The notes under the pieces: generated by a model | The model's input: only the letters and a program-made list of their open reading frames with translations | The model's database searches: none | What the model was told of the DNA's origin: nothing | Shown here: in pieces, positions 1-9,031 of the stretch | How the letters are laid out: each line of letters starts with the position of its first letter | Numbering within the stretch: the first letter of the stretch is position 1 | Position numbers and translations under genes: made by a program | Assembly (NCBI RefSeq): GCF_009883055.1 | Contig: NZ_WWVR01000005.1 | Coordinates: 56,203-120,202, forward strand | Reading direction: 5' to 3' | DNA length: 64,000 nt | DNA from: Blautia sp. BIOML-A1 | GTDB lineage: Bacteria; Bacillota; Clostridia; Lachnospirales; Lachnospiraceae

Positions 1-628
1 CAATGCGCGCTACCTGACTCCATTTCTTTCCCATCGGAAATCCGGCACCGCCTCGGCCACGGATTCCGGACTTTGTGATCTCTTCAATAACTTCTTCCGG
101 CGTCATCTCAAAAAATGCCTTCAGAACCGCCTGGAAACCACCCACTGCGATATATTCATCAATTGATTCTGCATCTATATTTCCACAATGTTCCAGGACG
201 ATTCTCGTCTGCTGATTCAGAAACGGAATATCCTCCGGCTGCCTGCAGACTTCCTCGTCATGTTTATAAAACAATCTGTCAATCGGTTCTCCCTTTAAGA
301 CTGTCTTCTCTACGATCTCTTTACAATCCTCTACCTGCACATGTACATACTGCAGATGCTGCGGTTCTATACGAACCAGAGGTCCCAGCTCACATAAGCC
401 CTGGCAGCCGGTCTTTATGGTTCCGATATGCGGTACATCTTTCTGCATGCTGACCTCTACGCCGTCAATTCCCTCACAGAGTCTGCACATTTCATCATAA
501 ATCTTCTGTGATCCGGAAGCGACACAGCCGGTACCTGAACAGACAAGGATACGGCAGGTATAGGAATTGATTTCTTCCTGAGCTTCTATCTGCTTCTTTA
601 ACAGGTCATCTTTACTTGTAATACTCAT
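1..628 (-). CDS. NuoF/HydB-like NADH-binding hydrogenase subunit, 5' part only
   Basis: This gene runs off the left edge, so only about 209 N-terminal residues are visible. The start is an ATG that overlaps the stop of the upstream NuoE-like gene in an ATGA. The N-terminal domain is thioredoxin-like with [2Fe-2S] ligands in CSGTGC and CQGLCELGP. Near the window edge it enters the NADH/FMN domain (GIRGRGGAGFPMGKKW). This combination is typical of the flavoprotein subunit of NAD(P)-linked [FeFe] hydrogenases (HndC/HydB) and of NuoF. In an anaerobic clostridium the bifurcating hydrogenase is the likelier role, but the hydrogenase subunit itself is outside the window, so this is inference. Confidence 0.85.
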   Translation of the reverse strand, partial: MSITSKDDLLKKQIEAQEEINSYTCRILVCSGTGCVASGSQKIYDEMCRLCEGIDGVEVSMQKDVPHIGTIKTGCQGLCELGPLVRIEPQHLQYVHVQVEDCKEIVEKTVLKGEPIDRLFYKHDEEVCRQPEDIPFLNQQTRIVLEHCGNIDAESIDEYIAVGGFQAVLKAFFEMTPEEVIEEITKSGIRGRGGAGFPMGKKWSQVARI

Positions 629-1104
629 GCCTTATCCCCCCTTAATTCTCGGATCAGTTTTACTGCTTTATCCGGTGTCATTTTTGGATGAACGTCCTCA
701 TTCACCATCATAGTCGGTGCCAGTCCACAGGCACCCAGGCAGGACACTGTTTCAACTGTAAACATCATATCATCCGTTGTACATTTTCCGTCAGCCAGCC
801 CCAGTTCCTTGACAATGGCATCCTTTACCGGCTGGGATTTCCTTACATGACAGGCAGTTCCGTCACACACCTTGATCACATATTTACCCTTTGCCTCAAA
901 GGAAAAATTCTCGTAAAAGGTTGCCACACTGTACGCTCTTGAACGGGTCACTCCAATCTCATCTGCTACATAATTGAGAAGTTCTCCCGGCAGATAACGG
1001 TATTCCGCCTGAATATCCTGCATGATTGGAATCAGCGAAGCCGGTTTGCGGCCATAAACGGCAATGACCTCATCCGCCTTGTCATAGTATGTTTTGTCTA
1101 ACAT
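625..1104 (-). CDS. NuoE-like [2Fe-2S] subunit of NAD(P)-linked hydrogenase/dehydrogenase
   Basis: A 159-residue protein of the thioredoxin-like ferredoxin (NuoE/HndA/HydC) family, about the usual length. The four [2Fe-2S] ligands are visible as CDGTAC and, about 40 residues later, CLGAC. The N-terminal helical part carries LIPIMQDIQAEYRYLP and VATFYENFSF, both typical of the family. It passes electrons between the flavin subunit and the rest of the complex in the cytoplasm. It is the first gene of the operon, with SD AAAGGAGG before its ATG, a promoter just upstream, and a 4-base overlap with the NuoF-like gene. Confidence 0.92.
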   Translation of the reverse strand: MLDKTYYDKADEVIAVYGRKPASLIPIMQDIQAEYRYLPGELLNYVADEIGVTRSRAYSVATFYENFSFEAKGKYVIKVCDGTACHVRKSQPVKDAIVKELGLADGKCTTDDMMFTVETVSCLGACGLAPTMMVNEDVHPKMTPDKAVKLIRELRGDKA

Positions 1105-1162
1105 TCAATTCCCTCCTTTATTGATACATCAAAAATTCTACGTTTCCCCCTGGATATCTTTT

Positions 1163-1191
1163 ATTATATAGGATACTTTTTAGCATTGCAA
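1163..1191 (-). promoter_or_regulatory. Sigma-A type promoter of the NuoE/NuoF operon
   Basis: Reading the minus strand, -35 TTGCAA and -10 TATAAT are separated by 17 bases, about 60 bases before the NuoE-like start codon. The rest of 1192-1312 is AT-rich with no gene. Confidence 0.75.
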
Positions 1192-1312
1192 GTATATAAT
1201 TGTGAAGTTTGTATATTTTTATCCTGTTTTCTCTTTTATTTTTTGTATAATTTTTCAAAACAAGTCGGTAAGTTTAATCTAACTATCGTTTTTTATTATA
1301 AAAAATGCACAA

Positions 1313-1354
1313 AAAAAGTATGAGCTGTCCATTTTTCGACAGTCCATACTTTTT
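1313..1354 (-). terminator. Rho-independent terminator of the potA-potB-potCD operon
   Basis: A hairpin with arms around AAAGTATG/CATACTTT and CTGTC/GACAG is followed on the minus strand by seven T residues. It lies about 35 bases after the potCD stop codon. Confidence 0.8.
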
Positions 1355-1387
1355 ATAATGATTTGTAACTGTTCAGTACCCTCACAG

Positions 1388-3268
1388 TTACGATGATTTT
1401 ACTTTATTCCACAGATCTCCATACGTCTGATCTGCTTCTGTTCCAAGATACTGGAAGGTTTCCAGATTGTCATATTTCGAAAGATCCGGGAATGCGATCT
1501 TACTGTTTCGGATATCGTCATCCTCGATCAGCTCTCTTGCCGCCTCGTTCGGTGTAGAATATGTAATATAATCAAAATTCATCAGGGCAATATCCGGTCT
1601 GCAGAGGAAGTTGATGAATTTCTCTGCATTTTCTTTATGCTCTGCATTCTTCGGGATTACCCAGGAATCAATCCAGATGTTGCTTCCTTCTTTCGGGATC
1701 ACATATTCCAGATTCGAATTTTCTTTCTGTGTATAAATTGCCTCGCCGGAATAGATCACGCCGATGGCCGCCTCATTTCCGATCATTTTGTCACGCACCT
1801 GGTCAATGACATATGCCTGCACGAGAGGTTTCTGTTCAATCAGGAGATTCTTCGCCTCGGTCAATTCATCCAGGTCTGTGGAATTCAGAGAATAGCCAAG
1901 ATATTTCAGTGCCACGCCAAAAGCATCACGGACTGAATCCTGCATCAGAATGCTGTCCTTGTATTTCTCATCCCAGAGAATGGACCAGCTGTCTACAGGC
2001 TCATCCACCATTGTCTTATTATAAAGAATCCCCACGGTTCCCCAGCAATATGGTACAGAGTATTTATTCTCCGGATCAAACTGCCTTGACTGTTCCAGAT
2101 ACTGTTTTCCAATGTTTTTGAGATTCGGGATATTATCGAAATCAATCTCCGAAAGCAGATCATTTTTGATCATTCGCTGAATCATATAGTCGCTTGGACA
2201 GATCACATCGTAAGCGATCGCACCGGAACTGATCTTAGGATAAAGAATTTCGTTTGTCTCAAATTCTTCATAGATCACATCGATCCCCGTTTCCTTCTCA
2301 AAGATAGTCAGAACCTCCGGATCAATGTATTCGCCCCAGTTATAAACAACCAGCTTTTCATCATTCAGGACATCGCTTTCTTTGGCATAATAAAAACCGC
2401 CTCCGATAAACACAATACAGATTGTAACCGGAAGTACACGGCGGATGATGATCTTCTTGACTTTGGAAGGTCTGCGGACTTTTTTTCTTGCCGCTGCCTC
2501 CTCATCCTCCTTTGGAGAATAATTGACCAGAATAAGAAGCACCAGAACCGTCACAAACATGATCGTGGAGAGTGCATAAATCTCCGGTTTGATTCCCTTT
2601 CGTACCTCTGTGTAGATTTTGGTTGAAAGTGTATCAATTCCAGGTCCCTTGGTAAAATGAGTGATAACAAAATCATCCAGTGACATCGTAAAGGCCAGCA
2701 TAAATCCGGAAAGCACGCCCGGTACGATATCCGGGAATACCACCTTAAAAAATGCTCTGACCGGAGATGCCCCAAGATCCAGAGCAGCTTCATAGGTGTA
2801 ACGATTTGTCTGCTTCAGCTTCGGTGCCACGCTTAAGATCACATACGGGATGTTGAATGTGATATGAGCAATCAGGATCGTTCCGAAACCAAGCGTCATA
2901 TGAAACGCAATAAAAAGAAGCATCAGAGATACACCCATAACGATCTCTGCGTTCATCATCGGGATATTGGTAAGTCCCATATACATGGTCTTCCATTTCT
3001 GTTTCATTCCCTGGATTGCAATTGCCGCCGCAGTTCCGATGATCGTTGCGATCGCTGCAGAAACAAACGCAATAATAAGTGTCGTATAAAAAGCACTCAT
3101 GATCTGTTCATTCCGAAACAGTTCTCTGTACCATTTCAGGGTGAAACCACCCCACTTTGCCCTGGTCTTGGACTGGTTAAAGGACAGTACGATCAGGGTT
3201 ACAATCGGGGCATACAGCAGAATAAAAATAAGTGCCAGGTAGATTTTCTGTAAGTATTTTCTGATCAA
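1388..3268 (-). CDS. potC: Fused polyamine ABC permease and substrate-binding protein (PotC-PotD)
   Basis: A 626-residue fusion. Residues 1-265 are a PotC-type permease with six membrane segments and the ABC-coupling EAA loop (YEAALDLGASPVRAF). After a charged linker, a further membrane segment at about 275-293 anchors a PotD-type periplasmic-binding domain from about residue 305 (YNWGEYIDPEVL). The binding domain is therefore tethered outside the membrane rather than free or lipidated. It would import spermidine/putrescine with PotA and PotB. The start is probably TTG overlapping the potB stop, preceded by GGGGGTG. The length matches permease plus full binding domain, so it is not truncated. 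Confidence 0.92.
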   Translation of the reverse strand: MIRKYLQKIYLALIFILLYAPIVTLIVLSFNQSKTRAKWGGFTLKWYRELFRNEQIMSAFYTTLIIAFVSAAIATIIGTAAAIAIQGMKQKWKTMYMGLTNIPMMNAEIVMGVSLMLLFIAFHMTLGFGTILIAHITFNIPYVILSVAPKLKQTNRYTYEAALDLGASPVRAFFKVVFPDIVPGVLSGFMLAFTMSLDDFVITHFTKGPGIDTLSTKIYTEVRKGIKPEIYALSTIMFVTVLVLLILVNYSPKEDEEAAARKKVRRPSKVKKIIIRRVLPVTICIVFIGGGFYYAKESDVLNDEKLVVYNWGEYIDPEVLTIFEKETGIDVIYEEFETNEILYPKISSGAIAYDVICPSDYMIQRMIKNDLLSEIDFDNIPNLKNIGKQYLEQSRQFDPENKYSVPYCWGTVGILYNKTMVDEPVDSWSILWDEKYKDSILMQDSVRDAFGVALKYLGYSLNSTDLDELTEAKNLLIEQKPLVQAYVIDQVRDKMIGNEAAIGVIYSGEAIYTQKENSNLEYVIPKEGSNIWIDSWVIPKNAEHKENAEKFINFLCRPDIALMNFDYITYSTPNEAARELIEDDDIRNSKIAFPDLSKYDNLETFQYLGTEADQTYGDLWNKVKSS

Positions 3269-4080
3269 AATGCCGCACCCCCGTCTTCGTTGTCATATTT
3301 TGCCACAAGAGCCATACTTGCAATGATAAATACCATCAGTACAAGAGAAAGTCCACTTCCCACATGCCAGTTACTGTTCTGTTTAAAGGACTGTTCGATC
3401 ACATTTCCAATCAGAAGGATCTTGCCGCCTCCTAAGAGATCAGAGATAACAAAAGTCGTCAGTGCCGGTACAAATACCATCGTGATACCGCTGATCACAC
3501 CCGGAATACTCAGTGGAAAAATAACCTTTAAGAAGGTCTGTACCGGATTTGCTCCCAGATCACGAGCGGCATTGATGACGTTATTGTCGATCTTGATCAA
3601 CACATTGTAGATTGGAAGGACCATGAACGGCAGGAAATTATAGACCATACCAAGAACGATTGCATATGGTGTATTGATGATTTCCAAAGCCGGCAGATGC
3701 AAAAAACTCAAAACACTGTTGATAACACCGTTCTTTTCGAGCAGAGTCTGCCACGCCAGTGTACGCAGAAGAAAATTCATCCACATCGGCAGAATAAAAA
3801 TAAGTACTACAAAGCTTGTCTGGTTGACCTTTTTCTGACTCAGGATCATTGCCAGCGGATAGGCCAGAAGCAGACAGAATACTGTACTCAGAAAAGACAG
3901 CAGGATGGACATTCCCAGTGCTTTCAGATTCTCAGGTGTCGTGATCTGTGCAAGGTTTGCAAACGTAAAGCTTCCATCATCACTGGTAAATGCATAATAT
4001 ACGATCACCAGAAGCGGGATCACAACAAAAGATACTGCCCAGAACAGATAAGGTCCGGCAAGCATACGCTTATTCTTCAA
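3265..4080 (-). CDS. potB: Spermidine/putrescine ABC transporter permease PotB
   Basis: A 271-residue inner-membrane permease of the PotB/PotH type, with about six hydrophobic segments and the EAA-loop motif ([22 protein letters not shown]) that contacts the ATPase. The TTG start lies inside the last codons of potA, with SD GAGGAGG nine bases upstream; the next ATG (residue 6) has no ribosome binding site. It overlaps potA by 11 bases and the potCD fusion by 4, so the three genes are translationally coupled. Confidence 0.92.
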   Translation of the reverse strand: MKNKRMLAGPYLFWAVSFVVIPLLVIVYYAFTSDDGSFTFANLAQITTPENLKALGMSILLSFLSTVFCLLLAYPLAMILSQKKVNQTSFVVLIFILPMWMNFLLRTLAWQTLLEKNGVINSVLSFLHLPALEIINTPYAIVLGMVYNFLPFMVLPIYNVLIKIDNNVINAARDLGANPVQTFLKVIFPLSIPGVISGITMVFVPALTTFVISDLLGGGKILLIGNVIEQSFKQNSNWHVGSGLSLVLMVFIIASMALVAKYDNEDGGAAF

Positions 4081-5143
4081 TGTTTACCGCCTCCTCATCT
4101 TCTGACTCCGGTTTCTTCATGATCTGAATGTCAAACGGATCCACATGAATGCTGACCTCTGTTCCCACCGAGAACATATCCGTACTGTGTATCAGCCACT
4201 CATAATTGTTTGCCATTACCTCCATCTCATAATGGACACCCTTAAAGATCATATGTGTGACCACGCCGTCAATACTTCCTTCGCCTGGTTTGAGAAGATC
4301 AATATCCTCCGGACGGATCACAACGTCGACCGGCTGATTCTGTCCAAATCCCTCATCTACACATGCAAAATTAACTCCAAGGATCTTGACCAGACGATCC
4401 TCTACCATAGTTGCAGAAATAATGTTGCTCTCTCCGATAAAATCTGCCACAAAAGCGTTCTCCGGCTCATTGTAGATTTTTTCCGGTGTTCCGATCTGCT
4501 GGATATATCCCTGGTTCATAACCACAATGGTATCTGACATGGTAAGAGCCTCTTCCTGGTCATGCGTTACGTACAGGAAGGTGATTCCCAGTTCATTCTT
4601 AAGACGGATCAGCTCATACTGCATATCCTGACGCATCTTAAGATCCAAAGCTCCCAGAGGCTCATCCAGAAGAAGCACCTTCGGTTCATTTACAATTGCT
4701 CTTGCAATCGCAATACGCTGCTGCTGGCCACCACTCAGGGAATCCGGCATACGGTTTTCGAATCCATCCAGATTAACAAGCTTCAATGCGTATTTGATCT
4801 TATCATAAATATACTGTTTACTTTTATTTTTTATTTTTAATCCAAAGGCAATATTTTCCGCAATATTCATATGTGTAAACAATGCGTACTTCTGAAATAC
4901 GGTATTAAGCTGTCGCTTATTTGGCGGAAGATCTGTGATATCCTGCCCGTTAAAGATCACGTGTCCTTTATCCGGTGTCTCAAAGCCTCCCAGGATACGA
5001 AGTGTAGTGGTCTTTCCACATCCACTTGGACCAAGAAGCGTCAGGAATTCATTCTCTCTGATATAAAGATTCAGTTCATCCAGAACTGTCTGCATCCCAT
5101 AAGATTTAGAAATGTCGATCAAGTCGATCAGCTTATTACTCAT
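4070..5143 (-). CDS. potA: Spermidine/putrescine ABC transporter ATPase PotA
   Basis: A 357-residue ATPase with Walker [13 protein letters not shown], signature LSGGQQQR, Walker [12 protein letters not shown] and the switch His in THDQEEA. The C-terminal third (from about residue 240) is the TOBE/OB regulatory domain typical of PotA/MalK-type ATPases. It energises polyamine uptake with the downstream PotB and PotCD. It is the first gene of the operon, with SD AGGAGG before ATG. It is paralogous to the ATPase at 17519-18610 but clearly diverged, so the two operons are not a recent duplication. Confidence 0.94.
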   Translation of the reverse strand: MSNKLIDLIDISKSYGMQTVLDELNLYIRENEFLTLLGPSGCGKTTTLRILGGFETPDKGHVIFNGQDITDLPPNKRQLNTVFQKYALFTHMNIAENIAFGLKIKNKSKQYIYDKIKYALKLVNLDGFENRMPDSLSGGQQQRIAIARAIVNEPKVLLLDEPLGALDLKMRQDMQYELIRLKNELGITFLYVTHDQEEALTMSDTIVVMNQGYIQQIGTPEKIYNEPENAFVADFIGESNIISATMVEDRLVKILGVNFACVDEGFGQNQPVDVVIRPEDIDLLKPGEGSIDGVVTHMIFKGVHYEMEVMANNYEWLIHSTDMFSVGTEVSIHVDPFDIQIMKKPESEDEEAVNIEE

Positions 5144-5242
5144 TGGCTGTCCTCCTAAAATATCCCCTCTTTTTTACAAATATTCTATATAAAATAGCAA
5201 CTTTCTTTTTGTATCATAAAAACGTTCTGATTTCAATAGGTT

Positions 5243-5938
5243 TCAGAGGATTTCAGCATAATTTTTTGTATCCGCTTCCATTTCATTCTCTTCGGGTAAT
5301 GGCTCACATTCCACCGGTTCCATATCTTCTGAATTTTCACTCAGATCCTCCAGTTCAACCTCCTCCCACTCTGCTTCTTCTCCAGATTCCGGAGTACTCT
5401 CCTGCGTAGTTTCAGGAAGGAATGAATCTGTAAATTCTGCCTCCGACTGCACCTTTCCATCGGCTTCCGGTGCACACAGCGGGCTGTCATCCGCGTTGAC
5501 CTTTACTACTCCTGTCAGTGTCTTTGCGTATGTATTATCTGTCGACGCAGTAATCTTATATGTATGCCCTGCCTTCAGTCCACTGACCACAATTTCCACC
5601 GCATTTCGCTGCCCTTTTGTTATGGTTCCTGCTGCCGGGCTGACTGTAAGACTGCTTTTTTCATCTTTGTCTGTATCTCTCACTTCCACCACATAGTCAA
5701 TATCCACTTCCGAATATCTCTCTTCATTTATATAGTTCATCAGAGTCACCGACGCCATTGTATCCTCTTTTACCATCACCTGATGTACGCCGCCATCCAG
5801 CAGATCACTGACAAAATAAAAATTCCTGGCATTTACTACACCTGTCAGTTCTGTCTGTCTTATATATTTTGCCGACACAGAGGAAATGGAAATCATGATC
5901 ATACAAAAAACTGCCCAAAATATCTTTGTCCCTGTCAT
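5243..5938 (-). CDS. Secreted protein with acidic C-terminus, last gene of the SipW/TasA-like locus
   Basis: A 231-residue protein I do not recognise by family name. It starts with a signal peptide ending in SVSAKYIRQ; the AKY context resembles cleavage sites of SipW-dependent TasA/camelysin-like substrates. The middle (about 35-150) is a beta-rich domain with an immunoglobulin-like stretch (LKAGHTYKITASTDN). Residues 150-231 are strongly acidic, with many Glu and Pro and no sorting signal. Its start lies about 24 bases after the end of the signal-peptidase fusion gene, so it is probably a substrate of the neighbouring ER-type signal peptidases. Function is otherwise unknown. Confidence 0.75.
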   Translation of the reverse strand: MTGTKIFWAVFCMIMISISSVSAKYIRQTELTGVVNARNFYFVSDLLDGGVHQVMVKEDTMASVTLMNYINEERYSEVDIDYVVEVRDTDKDEKSSLTVSPAAGTITKGQRNAVEIVVSGLKAGHTYKITASTDNTYAKTLTGVVKVNADDSPLCAPEADGKVQSEAEFTDSFLPETTQESTPESGEEAEWEEVELEDLSENSEDMEPVECEPLPEENEMEADTKNYAEIL

Positions 5939-5962
5939 TTTTCATCCCCTTTCCTGTCTGTA

Positions 5963-7246
5963 TCAATCAATCTGCTCTGTCTTTAGTGTGACAACAAAAG
6001 TCTCTGATCTTCCGGCATAATCTTCATTCCTCTCTGCCTGATTCTCACTCACCGGCCAGACAATTTCAAGAATATAGCCATGCACTTTCGGATCATCTGC
6101 CAGAATCGTATCGGAAGATACTTCAATTTTGTCTGCCAGGACTGAACCATCGCTTAACTGCTTTTGCTCTGTGTTTTCTGTTGTTTTGTATATTCTGAAC
6201 ACCAGTGGCAGATTCTTATCTCTGCTGGCTGCATAAATGGCATACCTGACTGCTGTCTCACTTTTATTTGTTACTTGAATTTCATACTCAACGGCTTCTC
6301 CCGGTGCTATGGAGATATTGGAAATTTCCTGCATAAGCGTCCCTGTCTCCATTACTTCAAATTTCGCCGCGACCGCACCGTTTTTTTCCGATACCTGTGT
6401 CATGCATCTCGCAAAAATATCAGACGCTATCCAGCTAAACAGTACGCTTATCCAGAATAAAACGGCTAATATCTGTATGATTCTGTTATTTCGAAGTGTT
6501 TTTCTCTGACATTCTGCATGACCTATTTCCTGCCTGAGTATACGGATCTCTTCCCTGACAGCATTCAGTTCCTGTGCTTCCTCGTTTTTTCGCCGCTGCA
6601 AAAAATATTCGATCAGAAAAATTATCGTACAAAATAACAACATCCCTCTCAGTGTACAGACCATGCTCAGGACAGTTCCCAGACATGGGATCCACCCGAT
6701 CACCACTCCCTGAATTTCGGACCTGTCAAATGCCGGATCAGGTGCATTGTTCGCATCTCCCTGCGTTATGATCTGGTCCTTTCTGATCTCTGTGATACGA
6801 TGTACTACCAGGCTGTTTCCGGATTGATATACCACAATGTCTCCTCTGTTTACCTTCTGCGTTTTTCTGACGATCAGAAGGCTCCCTCTGGAAAAAGTGG
6901 GTTCCATGCTTCCGGAAAGAACATTTGCCACACCAATACCAAACGGCATGGGCATCGGACTCCCCGAGACATCCTGCGCCTTCATAAAATATAGACTTAT
7001 CCCCAGTATCAGCCAGAAAAGTCCCCGGGAAATTCTTCGTAAAATCCCGGAATTTATGCGGCGGCAGCTGACAACCACAGCCAGTATTCCTGATGCAGCA
7101 AGCATAATGAGCCAGCTTCCGGTCTGCGCACTGTCACCGGTCTTTGGTGCTTTCTTTAAGACACTGCCCGTATTCTTTGACCATGCCTGGACAAAATCCT
7201 CAGATTCCTCTGTGCCTGCCTCTTCTGCTGCAAGTGTATGTATCAC
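5963..7246 (-). CDS. ER-type signal peptidase (SipW-like) fused to a sorting-like segment and a TasA-like domain
   Basis: A 427-residue composite. Residues 1-62 end in a sortase-like signal (APKTGD, hydrophobic segment, CRR). A second membrane segment is at about 75-88. The signal peptidase I domain has Ser113 in SGSMEPTF, His149 in VVHRI and Asp164 in QGDAN: the Ser/His/Asp set of SipW/ER peptidases rather than Ser/Lys. After two more membrane segments (about 190-215, 257-274) with a coiled stretch between, the last 150 residues resemble a TasA-like substrate domain (SIAPGEAVEYEIQVTN). The assigned start is GTG with poorly spaced SD (about 14 bases). The frame is open upstream to a single in-frame TAG at 7265-7267, so this is probably the 3' part of a longer gene. 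Confidence 0.8.
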   Translation of the reverse strand: MIHTLAAEEAGTEESEDFVQAWSKNTGSVLKKAPKTGDSAQTGSWLIMLAASGILAVVVSCRRINSGILRRISRGLFWLILGISLYFMKAQDVSGSPMPMPFGIGVANVLSGSMEPTFSRGSLLIVRKTQKVNRGDIVVYQSGNSLVVHRITEIRKDQIITQGDANNAPDPAFDRSEIQGVVIGWIPCLGTVLSMVCTLRGMLLFCTIIFLIEYFLQRRKNEEAQELNAVREEIRILRQEIGHAECQRKTLRNNRIIQILAVLFWISVLFSWIASDIFARCMTQVSEKNGAVAAKFEVMETGTLMQEISNISIAPGEAVEYEIQVTNKSETAVRYAIYAASRDKNLPLVFRIYKTTENTEQKQLSDGSVLADKIEVSSDTILADDPKVHGYILEIVWPVSENQAERNEDYAGRSETFVVTLKTEQID

Positions 7247-7264
7247 TACTCTATAGGAAATTTC

Positions 7265-7990
7265 CTAATGTTCGTTCTTTTGCTTTGCAGATATGTTTCC
7301 CGTGCCGGCGGAAAAATCTCCATAGAGCGTATCCTGTTCATCTTTGCCCCGCTCAAATCTCCATCTCCAGTAAAGCGTGTACTCTGCATTTCTCCCCGGA
7401 CAAAGCTTTCTTTTTTCACTTATCTTACTGAATTCTTCTGCGCTCAGCCATTTTCCTCTTCTGTCCATCCAGCCATTGCTTCCGGATATACGAAATTCCA
7501 GCGGAATCTCATAATTACTGAAATTACTGTCAGCCTCAAACCAGACTTTATACTGTGCATTCCTTTTGCCTGAATTTTGCAGTGAAAATGTATAATCGCC
7601 CTCCGTCCCAGGTGCCACAGCCTTCTGGGTGTTCCTGCTCTGCACAGTTATTTCATCGCTCTTATTTCGGCAGGAAGTATGAAACAGTTCAATGGGAGTC
7701 TCCGTATTCCATACCTTCCGGTCATCCAAAACCTTAAACTCAAAAGTCTCTGCCTGCTTTTTGGTAAGCTTTGCAGTTGTACTCTGCATGGCCATCGCTC
7801 TGTGTATATTCTGATCTGCACTCATAAGCCCCTTATAAAGGCTGATCTCACGATCACTGTGACAGATATGCAGCACGGACAGGACAGACACAGCTGTCAC
7901 AAACACAAAAACAGACAACATAAGTATCAACTGACAAAGCCCGTGATTTTTGTGATTCCTTTTTTTCGCAGTAGAACTGTTCTTTGACAT
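7265..7990 (-). CDS. Membrane-anchored TasA-like protein, apparently cut short by an in-frame TAG
   Basis: The best start is the ATG at 7990 (MSKNSSTAKK), with SD AGAAGGAG seven bases upstream; a longer reading to 8083 has no good site. After a basic N-terminus, a membrane segment (about 20-42) anchors an outer beta-domain with AVAPGTEGDYTF, NSGKRNAQYKVWFEAD and DTLYGDFSAGTG, typical of TasA/camelysin-like proteins. It ends in KNEH-TAG. The codons after the stop continue in the same frame (EISYRVVIHTLAAEE), which looks like the missing last beta-strand, and then the sorting-like signal and signal peptidase of the next feature. A recent nonsense mutation or readthrough is therefore likely. Confidence 0.75.
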   Translation of the reverse strand: MSKNSSTAKKRNHKNHGLCQLILMLSVFVFVTAVSVLSVLHICHSDREISLYKGLMSADQNIHRAMAMQSTTAKLTKKQAETFEFKVLDDRKVWNTETPIELFHTSCRNKSDEITVQSRNTQKAVAPGTEGDYTFSLQNSGKRNAQYKVWFEADSNFSNYEIPLEFRISGSNGWMDRRGKWLSAEEFSKISEKRKLCPGRNAEYTLYWRWRFERGKDEQDTLYGDFSAGTGNISAKQKNEH

Positions 7991-8121
7991 CTTCTTTTCT
8001 CCTTCTTCTGACCTTCCCAAAAAGCAGAGAGGATTCTGGTTTTTGGAAAAGTCAGAAAACGTCCCTGTCCTGCCACTGAACAAGGACGAAGTCTGACTGA
8101 TCGCAGTTATATGTATCCAGG

Positions 8122-8970
8122 TTAGTCAACCTGAGTTGCTGTCATCTGAAGTGTATATCCAATTTGTGTACTATATTTATCAGCAACAGCAGGAGTCATT
8201 GCACTGACTTTCTGACCATCTATCGTGAGATCCGTGTTTTTTGCAATGATATCACCAAGAACCGTATCATAGGCATCATTTGGCTCATGTCCTCCACTTA
8301 CCTTAATGCTGTTTGTATTTGTATCCTTATCAAACTGCCATGCCCATTTGAGTTCCACCGTCAGATCAGCTGCTGTATTAGGGGTGTCATATGTAACTTT
8401 AGTATTGCTAAGGGCCTTCATTGCAGCCTCCAGAGTTTCAAAGGTCTGAACCGTATTTAATGCATTAATGCTTACTGCATTTTCCTCCGTACCTGCCTTA
8501 CTTATTTTGGCATCTCCACTTCCTGTATGTTTAATTTTCACACTGTAATTTACCGGATAATACGCTCTTTCTACGGGACTGCCGTCTGGTTTGGTATACT
8601 TGACATCGGTGCCAGCATAAGAATAAGCCAGTCCGTTTTCCAGATATACGTCATTTTCGCTGCTTCCTTTAAACGTGATCTCATAGGCTGTTTCCGGTGT
8701 TCCTGTTACAGCATATATTGCTGATCCGCTGGTTCCCGGTGCAACAATCTTTTCGCCTGCTTTACTTGTTGCGACACTGGAATCATAAGAATCTTTAAAT
8801 GTGGAACTGCCTGTACTGTTCATGACAATTCCCCATTTTGCAACTCTGGCCGAATCAGTTCCTTCTGCTGTAGTCGTATACTTCGCCAACGTTCCGGACA
8901 GCACACTTGCTGTAAGTAATACAGCTACCCCCAGGGCGGCTGTGTTTCTCATCATTTTGTTTTTCTTCAT
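8122..8970 (-). CDS. TasA-like secreted protein with SipW-type signal peptide
   Basis: A 282-residue exported protein. The N-terminus MKKNKMMRN, a hydrophobic stretch and SGTLAKYTTT form a signal peptide with an AKY cleavage context, as in substrates of SipW-type signal peptidases. Further on, DSARVAKWGIVMN and IVAPGTSGSAIYAVTG are the characteristic early blocks of TasA/camelysin-like proteins, followed by beta-rich sequence with many Thr/Ser/Gly. The SD is AAAGGAG. The signal peptidase gene lies directly upstream. By analogy with Bacillus TasA it may form extracellular fibres; that role is inferred only from the family resemblance. Confidence 0.82.
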   Translation of the reverse strand: MKKNKMMRNTAALGVAVLLTASVLSGTLAKYTTTAEGTDSARVAKWGIVMNSTGSSTFKDSYDSSVATSKAGEKIVAPGTSGSAIYAVTGTPETAYEITFKGSSENDVYLENGLAYSYAGTDVKYTKPDGSPVERAYYPVNYSVKIKHTGSGDAKISKAGTEENAVSINALNTVQTFETLEAAMKALSNTKVTYDTPNTAADLTVELKWAWQFDKDTNTNSIKVSGGHEPNDAYDTVLGDIIAKNTDLTIDGQKVSAMTPAVADKYSTQIGYTLQMTATQVD

Positions 8971-9031
8971 TGCTATGTACTCCTTTCCAGTTTGTGTTAT
9001 TTATATCCAGTTCCGTGTGGCACGTTCAGAA

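Noticed and set aside
2864..3253. Long plus-strand frames opposite the potCD gene
   Set aside because: They lie opposite well-supported genes, have no ribosome binding sites and Cys/His-rich antisense composition.
7265..7267. TAG as a pyrrolysine codon
   Set aside because: No pylT, pylS or methylamine genes are in the window, and many genes could not be checked for TAG readthrough. Nonsense mutation or ordinary readthrough is simpler.
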